Shown here: one piece after another, positions 51,758 through 60,716 of the stretch
Position numbering within the stretch: the stretch's first letter is position 1
How the letters are laid out: each line of letters opens with the position of its first letter
Assembly: GCF_000374025.1 (NCBI RefSeq)
Contig: NZ_KB893172.1
Span: 492,879-556,878 of the forward strand
Reading direction: 5' to 3'
DNA from: Spirosoma panaciterrae DSM 21099
Lineage (GTDB): Bacteria; Bacteroidota; Bacteroidia; Cytophagales; Spirosomataceae
DNA: 64,000 bases
Program-made: the position numbers and the translations under genes
Notes under the pieces: model-generated
Database searches by the model: none
Seen by the model: the letters and a program-made list of their open reading frames with translations, nothing else
Told to the model about the DNA's origin: nothing

Positions 51758-52498
51758 CTACAGCCGTTTAGCACCTACGATCTGTTGCGTATCAGTTCGC
51801 TGGATGTATACCAGTACAGCCGCCTGATCGGTTGGTAAATCGCTGGGGATGGTAAGGGTTGTTGTGCCTGATTGAGCAGGATTGTCCAGCGTTTTGAACT
51901 GGCGAACCACATTGGTATTTACTAACGTCCGGCCGCCATTTTCGCCATTTTTTACCGCCGTCCGTGCTTCTTTCTGAACTAACGCAACATTGACCCGGTA
52001 AGGGCCTGTATTGGATAAGTTATAGCTGACCGTGACCTGACCGGCCTGTTTTTTCAGGCTGGCCTCTACATTCACAAACGAAGAAGCAGGCTGTTTCTGA
52101 ATAGCCTGAATGGCCTGCTCAATACGACCCCGTTGCCCACCAATCACATCCTGACTCCCGTTGATAACCAACTGAGGGGTATAGGTTTGCGATTTCAGGA
52201 GTCGGTCATACTGGCGCTGGCGGTCGGTGTAGGCTTTCGCACTGAACTGATCGTTCCAGCCCAGTCGGTTCCAGTAATCGACATGAAACGACAGACCATA
52301 AACTGCCTGGCCCGACTGGGTAGCCTGTTGGGTTATCTCCTGCAGTAGTTTGTCGGCGGGTGGGCAGCTCGAACACCCCTGCGAAGTAAATAATTCCAGT
52401 ACGACAATGGGCTGCGGAGCTGGTTTGGTGAGGGTATCTGTAGAAAAGCCCCCTACTAGGCTAATGAAAAAAATCAGTAGATGGATCATATAGAACAC
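51758..52498 (-). CDS. DUF1223 (thioredoxin-fold) exported protein
   Basis: The 246-residue protein has an N-terminal signal segment (MIHLLIFFISLVGGF) and the DUF1223 hallmark VVLELFTSQGCSSCPPADKLL, where the CxxC lies at the tip of a thioredoxin-like fold, followed by VDYWNRLGWNDQFSAKAYTDRQ and YTPQLVINGSQDVIGG. A beta-sandwich C-terminal part follows. The biochemical role is unknown; a redox or metal-binding activity is plausible from the CxxC. It sits 90 bases behind the YedY-like gene on the same strand. Confidence 0.9.
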   Translation of the reverse strand: MFYMIHLLIFFISLVGGFSTDTLTKPAPQPIVVLELFTSQGCSSCPPADKLLQEITQQATQSGQAVYGLSFHVDYWNRLGWNDQFSAKAYTDRQRQYDRLLKSQTYTPQLVINGSQDVIGGQRGRIEQAIQAIQKQPASSFVNVEASLKKQAGQVTVSYNLSNTGPYRVNVALVQKEARTAVKNGENGGRTLVNTNVVRQFKTLDNPAQSGTTTLTIPSDLPTDQAAVLVYIQRTDTQQIVGAKRL

Positions 52499-52588
52499 AG
52501 ATTGTTATGATTTTTATGATGAATACCTATTAGGATGGCGTCAGAACGAAATCGTATACCGATCATACTAATCCGTGTTCCATTCCGT

Positions 52589-53383
52589 CTACAAGCCTAC
52601 ATAGTAATCGTAGCCGCGTTCGGCCCAGAAATCGCGGGGACGCTCATCCGCAAAGAACATTCGGCCAATACGTTTCAGGTTTTTAACCCCATATTTGACC
52701 GGAATAATCAGCCGGAGAGGAGCGCCATGTCCTGCCGAAATGGGTTCTCCATTAAGCTCATAAGCCAATAGAGTTTGCGGGTGCATGGCACTTTCGATGT
52801 CGATACCGACATAATACCCCTTGTCGGGTGTTTCCAGACCAATATACCTGAACAGATCGTCGGTATTGTCGGGGTCGGGGGCATTGCCGCTATGGGTGCC
52901 GAGTTTGTATTTTTCCAGAAAATCGGACAGCCGTACACCGCCCCAGTGCTGAATCTGACTCCAACCTTCCACACATTTGAATTCGTAGACCATCTCCTGT
53001 TTGGGAAGGGCTTTCACATCCTCGATGGTAAGCAGAAGCGGTGCCCGATTCGGGGTCTCGATTTGCAATTTCCAGTCGTCGGGAACAGGGGTTTTAATGC
53101 CGTCATATCCGTTTGTACGGGCTTTTTTAGCCGCTTCAGCAACCGAATAAGTCGGAACCAGATGGGTATTGCTAAAATACGTCCGGGCAATGGTTTCGTT
53201 GGCATTCAGTATATTCCGCAACGGTCGTTTTACGCCTTGTGCTCCCGGACTGTTTTTGATCCATTCATAAACACCCACAGGGACTGCCGACGCCAGCGCA
53301 AACCAGCCAAACGCCTTGAGCATCCGCCGACGTGCGGTCGATTCAGGAAGTGTATCTTCGGGAAGTTGTGGTTCTTGGCTCAT
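52589..53383 (-). CDS. YedY/MsrP-like molybdopterin oxidoreductase subunit
   Basis: The 264-residue protein has the sulfite-oxidase fold with the molybdenum-binding Cys137 in YEFKCVEGWSQIQHWGGVRL, and the GAPLRLIIPVKYGVKNLKRI and ISAGHGAP segments. The N-terminus has a twin-arginine-like ARRRMLKAFGWFALASAVP, which fits export of a folded molybdoenzyme, though no classical SRRxFLK motif is complete. MsrP relatives reduce methionine sulfoxide in the periplasm. The upstream gene, overlapping by four bases, encodes its cytochrome b partner. The substrate is not certain. Confidence 0.87.
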   Translation of the reverse strand: MSQEPQLPEDTLPESTARRRMLKAFGWFALASAVPVGVYEWIKNSPGAQGVKRPLRNILNANETIARTYFSNTHLVPTYSVAEAAKKARTNGYDGIKTPVPDDWKLQIETPNRAPLLLTIEDVKALPKQEMVYEFKCVEGWSQIQHWGGVRLSDFLEKYKLGTHSGNAPDPDNTDDLFRYIGLETPDKGYYVGIDIESAMHPQTLLAYELNGEPISAGHGAPLRLIIPVKYGVKNLKRIGRMFFADERPRDFWAERGYDYYVGL

Positions 53384-54141
53384 GATAAAGCAGGAGTATG
53401 GGTTGGCTCAATCGGTTCCTGTGGCGTATCGGTGGGGGCATCGGGTTCGCTGCTGACAGGCTTATTCTGAACGGGTCGGTCAGGATCGTTGGGCTTTACA
53501 AGTTCAAAACCCGTCACCATCGACTGGAAGTTGTTCCAGCCCGCCCGGATTACCTGACCGATGTGAATAACGAAGAAAAAGACGTAACCCAGGGTCAGCA
53601 GGAAGTGTTCGAGTCGGGCCGCTTTATAACCACCTAATAGAGAGGTTAACCACGAAAACTGGGTGGGCTTATAGATCGCGTAGCCCGTCAGTACCGAACC
53701 AATGCCCATGAGCATGATCGCGAAATAAGCGATTTTCTGTGCGCCATTGTATTTGATAAACGGCGGCTGAGTTTTACGTAGTCCAATATCGTACAGCGTT
53801 ACCTGAATGGCTTCGCGAAACGAGTTTTTGTTGGGGACCAGATGCCGCCATTCGCCCGAAATAAAGGTATACCCTACGTACAAAATGCCGTTCAGAATAA
53901 ACAGCCACATAAATACAAAATGCCAGGCCATGCCTTCAGCCAATCGACGGGATACGCCCAGGAATTTGTAAAAGCCATCCGGAAAGAACGAAACAAGCGT
54001 ATAGTCGCCAATCTGAATTTTGTAGGGATCATAAGCCCAATAGATGAGCAGACCACTCCAGATCATAACCGACAGCACCGGGAAGTTAATCCAGTGAAAC
54101 CAGCGGATAGCCAGTGGGTGTTTGTGAACAATTCGTTGCAT
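53380..54141 (-). CDS. Cytochrome b (b561/Ni-hydrogenase type) membrane subunit
   Basis: The 253-residue protein has about four membrane segments with paired histidines (HKHPLAIRWFHWINFPVL, GMAWHFVFMWLFILNGILYVGYTF and LEHFLLTLGYVFFFVIHIGQV) that fit haem b ligation in cytochrome b561-type proteins. It would pass electrons from the quinone pool to the YedY-like enzyme whose gene follows with an ATGA overlap. The hydrophilic C-terminal tail (about 45 residues) rich in Pro, Asp and Thr is probably cytoplasmic or periplasmic linker. No MsrQ-specific features are clear, so the partner relation rests on operon structure. Confidence 0.85.
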   Translation of the reverse strand: MQRIVHKHPLAIRWFHWINFPVLSVMIWSGLLIYWAYDPYKIQIGDYTLVSFFPDGFYKFLGVSRRLAEGMAWHFVFMWLFILNGILYVGYTFISGEWRHLVPNKNSFREAIQVTLYDIGLRKTQPPFIKYNGAQKIAYFAIMLMGIGSVLTGYAIYKPTQFSWLTSLLGGYKAARLEHFLLTLGYVFFFVIHIGQVIRAGWNNFQSMVTGFELVKPNDPDRPVQNKPVSSEPDAPTDTPQEPIEPTHTPALS

Positions 54142-54217
54142 AAAGAAAAACGGTAGTATATGGGGTTAGACAGTTACTTGTAGCGGGTTATGACATATGC
54201 AGACGTGGAGAAATCGC

Positions 54218-54229
54218 TTACACGTGTAA
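54218..54229. promoter_or_regulatory. 12-bp perfect palindrome TTACACGTGTAA
   Basis: The palindrome lies in the 274-base gap between the divergent cytochrome b and START genes. Perfect 12-base symmetry around CACGTG is typical of a dimeric regulator site, but no regulator gene is adjacent. I see no good promoter element nearby. Confidence 0.35.
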
Positions 54230-54415
54230 AATATACGCCTAATATTGTTGAAAAGTTTTGATAACTAAACGGCAGCAGAGAGATTACTGCATGTTGAGTA
54301 AAATGCGTTTTTAACCTTGCCAGGAATATGATCATTATGGCCTCGAAACAACTAATTTTGGGAATTAGGTGCCATAATATATTCTTATTTTTCAGCCAAA
54401 ACTCCAACGTAATCA

Positions 54416-55111
54416 ATGACAATTATTCAGAATCTGAGTAGCCTATTGACTAAATCTAAGGTGCATGTAGTATGGAGCATAGTATTTTTTGTGCTAAGTA
54501 TGAATGCCGTTGGACAAGGGCGAGATGATTGGCGTCTGGAGAAGGACAAAAATGGTATTCGAGTATATTCCCGCCATCTGGATGGGAGTCGGTTGAAAGA
54601 AATTCGGGTAGATTGTGAACTGACCGCATCGCTGTCGCAACTGGTTGCTTTTTTGTCAGATGTAGATCAGTATAGCCAGGTCGTGTACAAAAACAAATCG
54701 GCCAGGTTACTTCGACGAGTGAGCGAAACGGAATTTTATTATTATTCGGAGAGTGAAATGCCTTGGCCAGCGACCAATCGGGACTTAGTGATTCACCTTC
54801 GGTTTGCCTATGATCCGGCTTCCAAAATGTTGCAGATCCATACAAGTTCGGTGCCTGACATGGTGCCTCCCAAAGATGGGTTGGTACGGGTAGCATTTTG
54901 GCAGGCTGCCTGGAATGTACGTTCATTGGCCGATAATAAAATGCACATCAACTATACTTTTCAGGTTGATCCAGGTGGAACACTGCCGTCCTGGTTAATT
55001 AACGCGACAGCAGCTATCGGGCCTTATCAGTCGTTTTTGAATCTGCGGGAGAAAATCCAATTGCCACGCTATCAGAAACGCTCGTTTCATTTTCTGGCAT
55101 CAACTGACTAG
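54416..55111 (+). CDS. START-domain lipid-binding-type protein
   Basis: A 231-residue protein with an N-terminal signal or anchor segment (VHVVWSIVFFVLSMNAVGQ) and a START domain: WRLEKDKNGIRVYSRHLDGS, LSQLVAFLSDVDQYSQVVYK, YYYSESEMPWPATNRDLVI and INYTFQVDPGGTLPSWLINA. START domains bind lipids or other hydrophobic ligands in a deep pocket. The predicted location outside the cytoplasm is inferred from the signal segment. It stands alone; the ligand is unknown. Confidence 0.88.
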   Translation: MTIIQNLSSLLTKSKVHVVWSIVFFVLSMNAVGQGRDDWRLEKDKNGIRVYSRHLDGSRLKEIRVDCELTASLSQLVAFLSDVDQYSQVVYKNKSARLLRRVSETEFYYYSESEMPWPATNRDLVIHLRFAYDPASKMLQIHTSSVPDMVPPKDGLVRVAFWQAAWNVRSLADNKMHINYTFQVDPGGTLPSWLINATAAIGPYQSFLNLREKIQLPRYQKRSFHFLASTD

Positions 55112-55222
55112 GACTCTTTACAAGCAATAATCTGGACACGCCCGTGCCTGTACCAACGGGTACTGTGGTCATTGAAAACGTCAAATGTGAACGGATTCCT
55201 CTTAATTTGCCAAAAACTTGCT

Positions 55223-56059
55223 ATGGCTCTTCAAACGCTCGATACTGGACTTTTTAAACTGGATGGGGGCGCTATGTTTGGCGTTGTGCCCAAGCCCCTT
55301 TGGCAAAAGCTAAACCCCGCCGACGAACTCAATCGCTGCACCTGGGCCATGCGTTGTTTGCTGTACGAACAAGGTAAGCAACTTCTGCTGGTCGATACGG
55401 GTATTGGCAACAAACAGGATGCTAAGTTCTTCGGGCATTACGATTTACATGGCGATGCCACCCTGCTTGGATCAATTGCCAAAGCGGGCTATTCGCCAGC
55501 CGACATCACCGACGTACTGCTTACGCATCTGCACTTCGACCACGTAGGGGGCGCTGTTAAGCGGGATGGTGAGCACCTGAACCCTGTATTCGAAAAGGCA
55601 ACCTACTGGGTACATCCGTCGCACTGGAACTGGGCTGTACACCCCAACCCCCGCGAAAAAGCGTCGTTTCTATCGGAAAATATTATGCCTTTGCAAGAGA
55701 GTGGTCAATTGACTTTTCTGACAGAGCAGCGATTTCCGTATACGGATATACAATTACTGTATGTGGATGGGCATACTGAAAAAATGACCCTGCCTGTTTT
55801 CCAAATCAACGGACGAACGGTGGCCTATATGGCTGACCTGATCCCTTCGTCGGGTCATATCCCCTTGCCTTATGTAATGAGTTATGATGTTCGACCCTTA
55901 CTGACGATGGAAGAAAAGACGCAGATACTGAAAAAAGCAGCAGCCGAAAACTGGATTCTGGTGTTTGAACACGATCCGGTTACCGAAGCCGCTACGGTCG
56001 AATTAACCGAAAAAGGAGTTCGGATTAAGGACAAAGGCCGTTTATCGGAGTTATTGTAA
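55223..56059 (+). CDS. MBL-fold metallo-hydrolase
   Basis: The 278-residue protein has the metallo-beta-lactamase metal site: LLTHLHFDHVGGA (HxHxDH), a later His in SHWNWAV, Asp in MADLIPSSGHIPL, and the final His in VFEHDPVTEAA. It belongs to the hydrolase group with lactonase-like or quorum-quenching relatives (LLVDTGIGNKQD), but the substrate cannot be told. The ATG at 55223 is chosen over an in-frame TTG upstream whose extra residues do not resemble the family. The patatin gene follows 79 bases downstream. Confidence 0.9.
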   Translation: MALQTLDTGLFKLDGGAMFGVVPKPLWQKLNPADELNRCTWAMRCLLYEQGKQLLLVDTGIGNKQDAKFFGHYDLHGDATLLGSIAKAGYSPADITDVLLTHLHFDHVGGAVKRDGEHLNPVFEKATYWVHPSHWNWAVHPNPREKASFLSENIMPLQESGQLTFLTEQRFPYTDIQLLYVDGHTEKMTLPVFQINGRTVAYMADLIPSSGHIPLPYVMSYDVRPLLTMEEKTQILKKAAAENWILVFEHDPVTEAATVELTEKGVRIKDKGRLSELL

Positions 56060-56138
56060 GGCGGCCTTCCAGTCGGCATGGTTATAAAGTGTACATGACT
56101 ATGAAGACCAGAGTTTCGTTTTGCAAAACGACAATAAC

Positions 56139-56909
56139 ATGAAAATTGGGTTAGTCTTATCAGGAGGGGGAGCACGGGGAATTGCTCACCTGGGTGTCAT
56201 GAAGGCGCTTCGTGAAATGGATATTCCCTTCCATCACATTGCCGGTACCAGTGCTGGGGCTATCACAGGGGCTTTGTTCTCACAAGGATTTTCGCCCGAT
56301 GAGAGCCTCAAAATAATTGAGTCGTCGTCATTTGTGCGGCATCTACGCCCGGCCTGGAACCGTATGGGCCTACTTCGGCTCGATACGGTAGCCGACTTAT
56401 ATAAAAAATACATTCCTCACGATTCATTTGAGGGTTTACAGATTCCTTTGCATGTATTAGCCGTTGACCTGAACGAAGGTGAGCAGGTTGTGTTCGAACA
56501 GGGCGAACTGATTCGGCCGGTTCTGGCCTCCTGCTGTTTGCCGGGAATTTTCGAACCGATGCTGATCAACAAACGCCAGTATGTCGATGGGGGGGTTCTG
56601 AACAACCTGCCAGTCGATGTCATTGAATCGAAAGTGGATTTTTTGATCGGCTCCCACTGCAATGTATTAGGGCCTCGCAAACCGATTCGCTCCATGCGGG
56701 GAGTGATTGAACGGAGTCTGGTACTGGCCGTTCAGAGTAAAACAAAAGACCGCTTTGCCCGCTGCAATGTTCTGATAGAGCCTCCTCAACTGGCTCAGTA
56801 CAGCACTACTGACCTGAGTAAGTCGCGGGAACTGTTTCGTATAGGGTATCAGTACACAAAGTCGATGGCGGCTGAAATCGAACGGTGTCTTAACCGAATC
56901 GCCGATTAA
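56139..56909 (+). CDS. Patatin-like phospholipase
   Basis: This 256-residue lipid acyl hydrolase has the patatin oxyanion loop LVLSGGGARGIAHLG, nucleophile Ser38 in AGTSAGAITG, and Asp in QYVDGGVLNNLPVDVI. Ser-Asp dyad enzymes of this type resemble RssA/YchK and act on membrane lipids. No signal peptide is present, so it is probably cytoplasmic or membrane-associated. The ATG at 56139 directly precedes the first strand and is preferred to an in-frame ATG 18 bases before. Confidence 0.92.
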   Translation: MKIGLVLSGGGARGIAHLGVMKALREMDIPFHHIAGTSAGAITGALFSQGFSPDESLKIIESSSFVRHLRPAWNRMGLLRLDTVADLYKKYIPHDSFEGLQIPLHVLAVDLNEGEQVVFEQGELIRPVLASCCLPGIFEPMLINKRQYVDGGVLNNLPVDVIESKVDFLIGSHCNVLGPRKPIRSMRGVIERSLVLAVQSKTKDRFARCNVLIEPPQLAQYSTTDLSKSRELFRIGYQYTKSMAAEIERCLNRIAD

Positions 56910-57347
56910 GAACCGCTTCCATACGTACTTAATAGGAAGCCTGTATAAAGACACAGGAAGAATATTGACGGCTGGCTTTTTCTCATTTTTAGGAAAAAAG
57001 AAACCTGCTTCATTCATATGAATGGATTGGTGTATATTTTTTTGTTACCAAATTTTAATTAGTGAATATTTGTAAAGTTGAATTTAGATTAAAAAGGGAT
57101 TAAAATTGGCTGTGAATAAGTAATCTAGCCGCGTGATTCGTATATAAAAACTACTTAAAATAGAATTATTTCACGATAGCAAATACTCCGTAAAATTGCT
57201 TAGTCCATAAATTATTCCGGCAAATAGTCAGAATTGAAAAAGTTCTATTTGCTAGTTTGCCATCTTTCTGGCTTATATCAAAATATTATTCGGTATTAAA
57301 TAAAATTAATACAACAACCATTGGTTAATATGTAAATAGGTAGACAA
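56910..57347. other. AT-rich region upstream of susC
   Basis: About 440 very AT-rich bases between the patatin gene and the promoter at 57348-57379. No gene, repeat or RNA structure is convincing. A binding site for an anti-sigma/sigma or hybrid regulator could lie here but none is recognisable. Confidence 0.45.
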
Positions 57348-57379
57348 TTTGGAAGGGTTTTCTCTAATTTATAGATTTG
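57348..57379 (+). promoter_or_regulatory. Promoter of the susC-susD pair
   Basis: TTTG (57348-57351), 20 bases, then TAGATTTG (57372-57379): both elements are exact. The ATG at 57422 is 42 bases after the -7 element. This position excludes the in-frame start at 57377, which would lie inside the element. Confidence 0.78.
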
Positions 57380-57421
57380 TTAAGCGGAGTATTATTTCTT
57401 AACTTAACACTAATTGACAGA

Positions 57422-60400
57422 ATGGTAAAACGTTTAGCTGTAAGCATATTTCTACTGTGCTTACTTTGCTCCACCGTATGGGCACAGGATCGACGAGTAA
57501 TTGGTAAGGTGACATCGGCCGAAGATGGGTCACCTTTACCGGGAGTATCTATTCTTGTAAAAGGCACTTCAAAAGGAACGACAACGGATGGCGGAGGGGT
57601 GTTTGACCTCATGGTGCCCTCAGTGAAAGGAGCTACTCTGATATTTAGCTTCGTCGGTACAACAACACAGGAAATTCTGGTTGGTAATCAATCGGAGATT
57701 AATGTAAGCTTAGTATCGGACTCAAAGCTGCTTACCGAAGTGGTTGTAACGGGTAGTGGTATTGAAACCAGCAAGGCTAAATTGGGTATTGCGGTCGAAA
57801 GCGTTTCAGGAAAGAATTTGCCTCAAACTCCGACGGCTTCAATCGATCAGGCCCTGATTGGTAAAATTCCGGGCGCACAGATTTCGTCCGTGAGTGGTAA
57901 CCCCGGCGACCCGGTCAATATTTTGCTGCGAGGCATCAACTCAGTTCAGGGTGGTACCAAGCCCCTGATCATGGTGGATGGGGTGCAGGTAGCCGCTACG
58001 GATATCAACTCCCTTGATTTGAGCAATGTAGATCGAATTGAGGTGGCACAGGGGGCCGCTTCCGCTTCGATTTATGGTGCTCAGGGAGCCAATGGAGTTA
58101 TCCAGATTTTTACCAAAAAAGGAAAGAAAGGACGGGTGTCGATTAATGCCTCAACCAGCTATTCGACAAACGAGTTCTTGAATACGGGTAACGTGCATAA
58201 AGCTGAATTGCATCCGTATTTAACAGACGCCAGTAATAACCTGGTGGATTCGAAGGGGAATATCCTGCAATACACGGATTACGGATCGATCCGAGGGATA
58301 TCCTATCAGTATGGTGGAGCTACCCGCTATGCGATTCAGGATATTCGAAACGTGGCCGATAAGCCCTACAATGCCAACCTGAAATACTACGACCATTTCA
58401 AGCAAATATTCCAGACGGGTACGACGACCAACAATGCCATCAACATTTCGGGGGCTTCTGAAAAGAGCGATTTCAACATATCGGTGGCCAACAACCACAA
58501 CGTTACCCCAATTCTGAAAAATGGGTATATTGACCGTAGCAACCTGTCGGCCAATGTCGGTACCGAGTTATTTAAAGGGTTTACTATCCGCTCAACAACC
58601 CAACTTGTGTACACCAAAAATACCCTGAAGCCGGGCCTCGGAGCTGCTGGTGGACGCTATTATGGACTGGGCAACTCCCTGGGAAATATTGGTCGGGTAT
58701 ATGGCTTCCTGAATACATCGCCTTTCTTTGATTTAACAGCCCGAATGGCCGATGGAAATTATCCGTATAAGCAACTGGCCGATTTTGTCAGTATCAATGC
58801 CAATGACCCATTCTATAACCTGCAATACACGGATGGGCTGGATAATAAAGTAGATGTAATTCAGAACTTTAACGCCAATTACAAGGTGAATAAGTTTCTG
58901 GAACTGGATGCCAAATACGGGATCAACTATCGTAACGAGAATGCGCGCTGGACCTATTATAACCAGTCGCAAAATGCTAGTGCGGTATTCTTCGGAGGGA
59001 GTAACTTCGCCAGTAATTTTGCTCCTGACAACACGGGGGAAATTGATAACTACCAGTATACCACTACGTTTCAGAACTTTCTGGCAACGGCTTACTTCAG
59101 AACAGACTTCCAGAACGATTTTCACCTCAAACTACCTATTCAGACCAGCACACAGGTTTCGTTCGATTATCGGAAAAACAAGTATACTGAGTTCGATACG
59201 TATGGGGTAGGGCTTGGATTGGCTCCACCTTACAATATTAAATCTACGAACTCGCAGGCTGTTGATTTCGACTACGTTCGTCCGTTTGTGACCTACGGGT
59301 ACCTGGTAAATCAGAAAATTGATTTTGGTGATTATGGTGGCGTAACCGCCGGTTTCCGAAGCGACTGGTCGTCGGCTTTTGGAGGTGGTTCCACTCCCTT
59401 TACGTTCCCGCACTTCGATGGGCATATAGCTCCACTATCCTTCTTTAAAAATAGCGCATTATCGAGTGCATTGCCCTATTTCAAATTGCGGGCGGCCTAT
59501 GGCGAAGCCGGGATTCAGCCGGGTGCTTTTGATCGGTATCCGGTGCTCGACCAGCAAAATATCGGTACGGGATCGGGGCTTGCCTACTCCATCCAAACCA
59601 CCAGCAACAACCCTAACCTACAGGTAGAAGTATCGAAAGAATTCGAAGTAGGAACGGACTTTACCATCGGGGGCAATGCGAATCGGGCCTGGTTAAATTC
59701 AATTTCAGGTTCGTTTACCTACTGGAAACGGAAGAGTGAAAATGTAATCTATACCGTTAGCGTACCACCATCGCTGGGTTCGACGGGTCAGCTGACCAAT
59801 GCCATCGATATGTCGTCGAACGGGGTGCAATTCTCGTTGACCTTTCCTATTTATAACTCGAGAGGCTTGAAATGGGACCTGACCACCAACTTCGGGCATC
59901 AGTTATCCAAAATCGATGCGATTTCAGGCGGAGCCGATATTATTCTGACCACATCGGCGGGTAGTACAGCCCTGGTACTAACGCCCGGCCAGCCAATTGG
60001 TCAGGTATATGGCTACAAAGCGTTAACGAGTCTCGATTACCTGCGTCAGGATGGGAAAACCCGGTATATCCAGCCTGGTGATGAAACACAGTATACCATT
60101 GTGGATGGGCGGGTTGTAAACAAGTCAACGTACCAGATGCAGTTTACGGATGAAACCTACCCGCTCATGAACCCGAACCCGAAGTTCAATATGTCGTTCA
60201 TCAACGGGGTAAGCTTCAAGGACTTCCTGACTCTGAACTTCCAGTTCGACTGGGTTAATGGCAGCAAACTGTATAACCAAACCAAAGAATGGATGTACCG
60301 GGATGGGATCAGCGGTGATTTCGCCAAACCCGTAACTATTGATGGTAAAACAGGCGCATATACGGCCTACTGGTCGAGTGCCTATTATAACCTGTGGGGA

Positions 60401-60697
60401 AGTCTGCGTGGTGCGGGTAACAACGCTACCAAAGATTTCTTCGTAGAAGATGCTTCGTTCGTGCGTCTGCGGAATATTTCGCTGGCTTTCGATCTGGCTA
60501 AGGTGGTTAAATTACCAGCCCTCAATAAGTGCCAGATTGTGTTTACGGGTCGTAATATTCTGACCTTCACGAAGTACTCGGGCTATGACCCTGAGATTAG
60601 CTCAGGTACGCCTAACTCTTCGTTCGACAGAGGTGTGGATCATAGCACGCTGCCGAACACGAAGTCGTATCAGGTTGGGTTGAACATTGGGTTCTAA
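57422..60697 (+). CDS. SusC/RagA-type TonB-linked outer-membrane receptor
   Basis: The full-length 1091-residue receptor has a signal peptide (ending near TVWAQDRR), a carboxypeptidase-regulatory-like domain (about 25-110, LPGVSILVKGTSKGTTTDGG), the TonB-box-like LTEVVVTGSG, a plug domain (ALIGKIPGAQISSVSGNPG, VNILLRGINSVQGGTKPLIM, IYGAQGANGVIQIFTKKGK), a long beta-barrel, and the terminal strand KSYQVGLNIGF. It transports a nutrient, most often an oligosaccharide, handed over by the SusD protein encoded 19 bases downstream. Its N-terminal 150 residues are strikingly like the receptor at 62943. The substrate is unknown because no enzyme is within this cluster. Confidence 0.97.
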   Translation: MVKRLAVSIFLLCLLCSTVWAQDRRVIGKVTSAEDGSPLPGVSILVKGTSKGTTTDGGGVFDLMVPSVKGATLIFSFVGTTTQEILVGNQSEINVSLVSDSKLLTEVVVTGSGIETSKAKLGIAVESVSGKNLPQTPTASIDQALIGKIPGAQISSVSGNPGDPVNILLRGINSVQGGTKPLIMVDGVQVAATDINSLDLSNVDRIEVAQGAASASIYGAQGANGVIQIFTKKGKKGRVSINASTSYSTNEFLNTGNVHKAELHPYLTDASNNLVDSKGNILQYTDYGSIRGISYQYGGATRYAIQDIRNVADKPYNANLKYYDHFKQIFQTGTTTNNAINISGASEKSDFNISVANNHNVTPILKNGYIDRSNLSANVGTELFKGFTIRSTTQLVYTKNTLKPGLGAAGGRYYGLGNSLGNIGRVYGFLNTSPFFDLTARMADGNYPYKQLADFVSINANDPFYNLQYTDGLDNKVDVIQNFNANYKVNKFLELDAKYGINYRNENARWTYYNQSQNASAVFFGGSNFASNFAPDNTGEIDNYQYTTTFQNFLATAYFRTDFQNDFHLKLPIQTSTQVSFDYRKNKYTEFDTYGVGLGLAPPYNIKSTNSQAVDFDYVRPFVTYGYLVNQKIDFGDYGGVTAGFRSDWSSAFGGGSTPFTFPHFDGHIAPLSFFKNSALSSALPYFKLRAAYGEAGIQPGAFDRYPVLDQQNIGTGSGLAYSIQTTSNNPNLQVEVSKEFEVGTDFTIGGNANRAWLNSISGSFTYWKRKSENVIYTVSVPPSLGSTGQLTNAIDMSSNGVQFSLTFPIYNSRGLKWDLTTNFGHQLSKIDAISGGADIILTTSAGSTALVLTPGQPIGQVYGYKALTSLDYLRQDGKTRYIQPGDETQYTIVDGRVVNKSTYQMQFTDETYPLMNPNPKFNMSFINGVSFKDFLTLNFQFDWVNGSKLYNQTKEWMYRDGISGDFAKPVTIDGKTGAYTAYWSSAYYNLWGSLRGAGNNATKDFFVEDASFVRLRNISLAFDLAKVVKLPALNKCQIVFTGRNILTFTKYSGYDPEISSGTPNSSFDRGVDHSTLPNTKSYQVGLNIGF

Positions 60698-60716
60698 TTT
60701 TACTATTCTTTCGGAC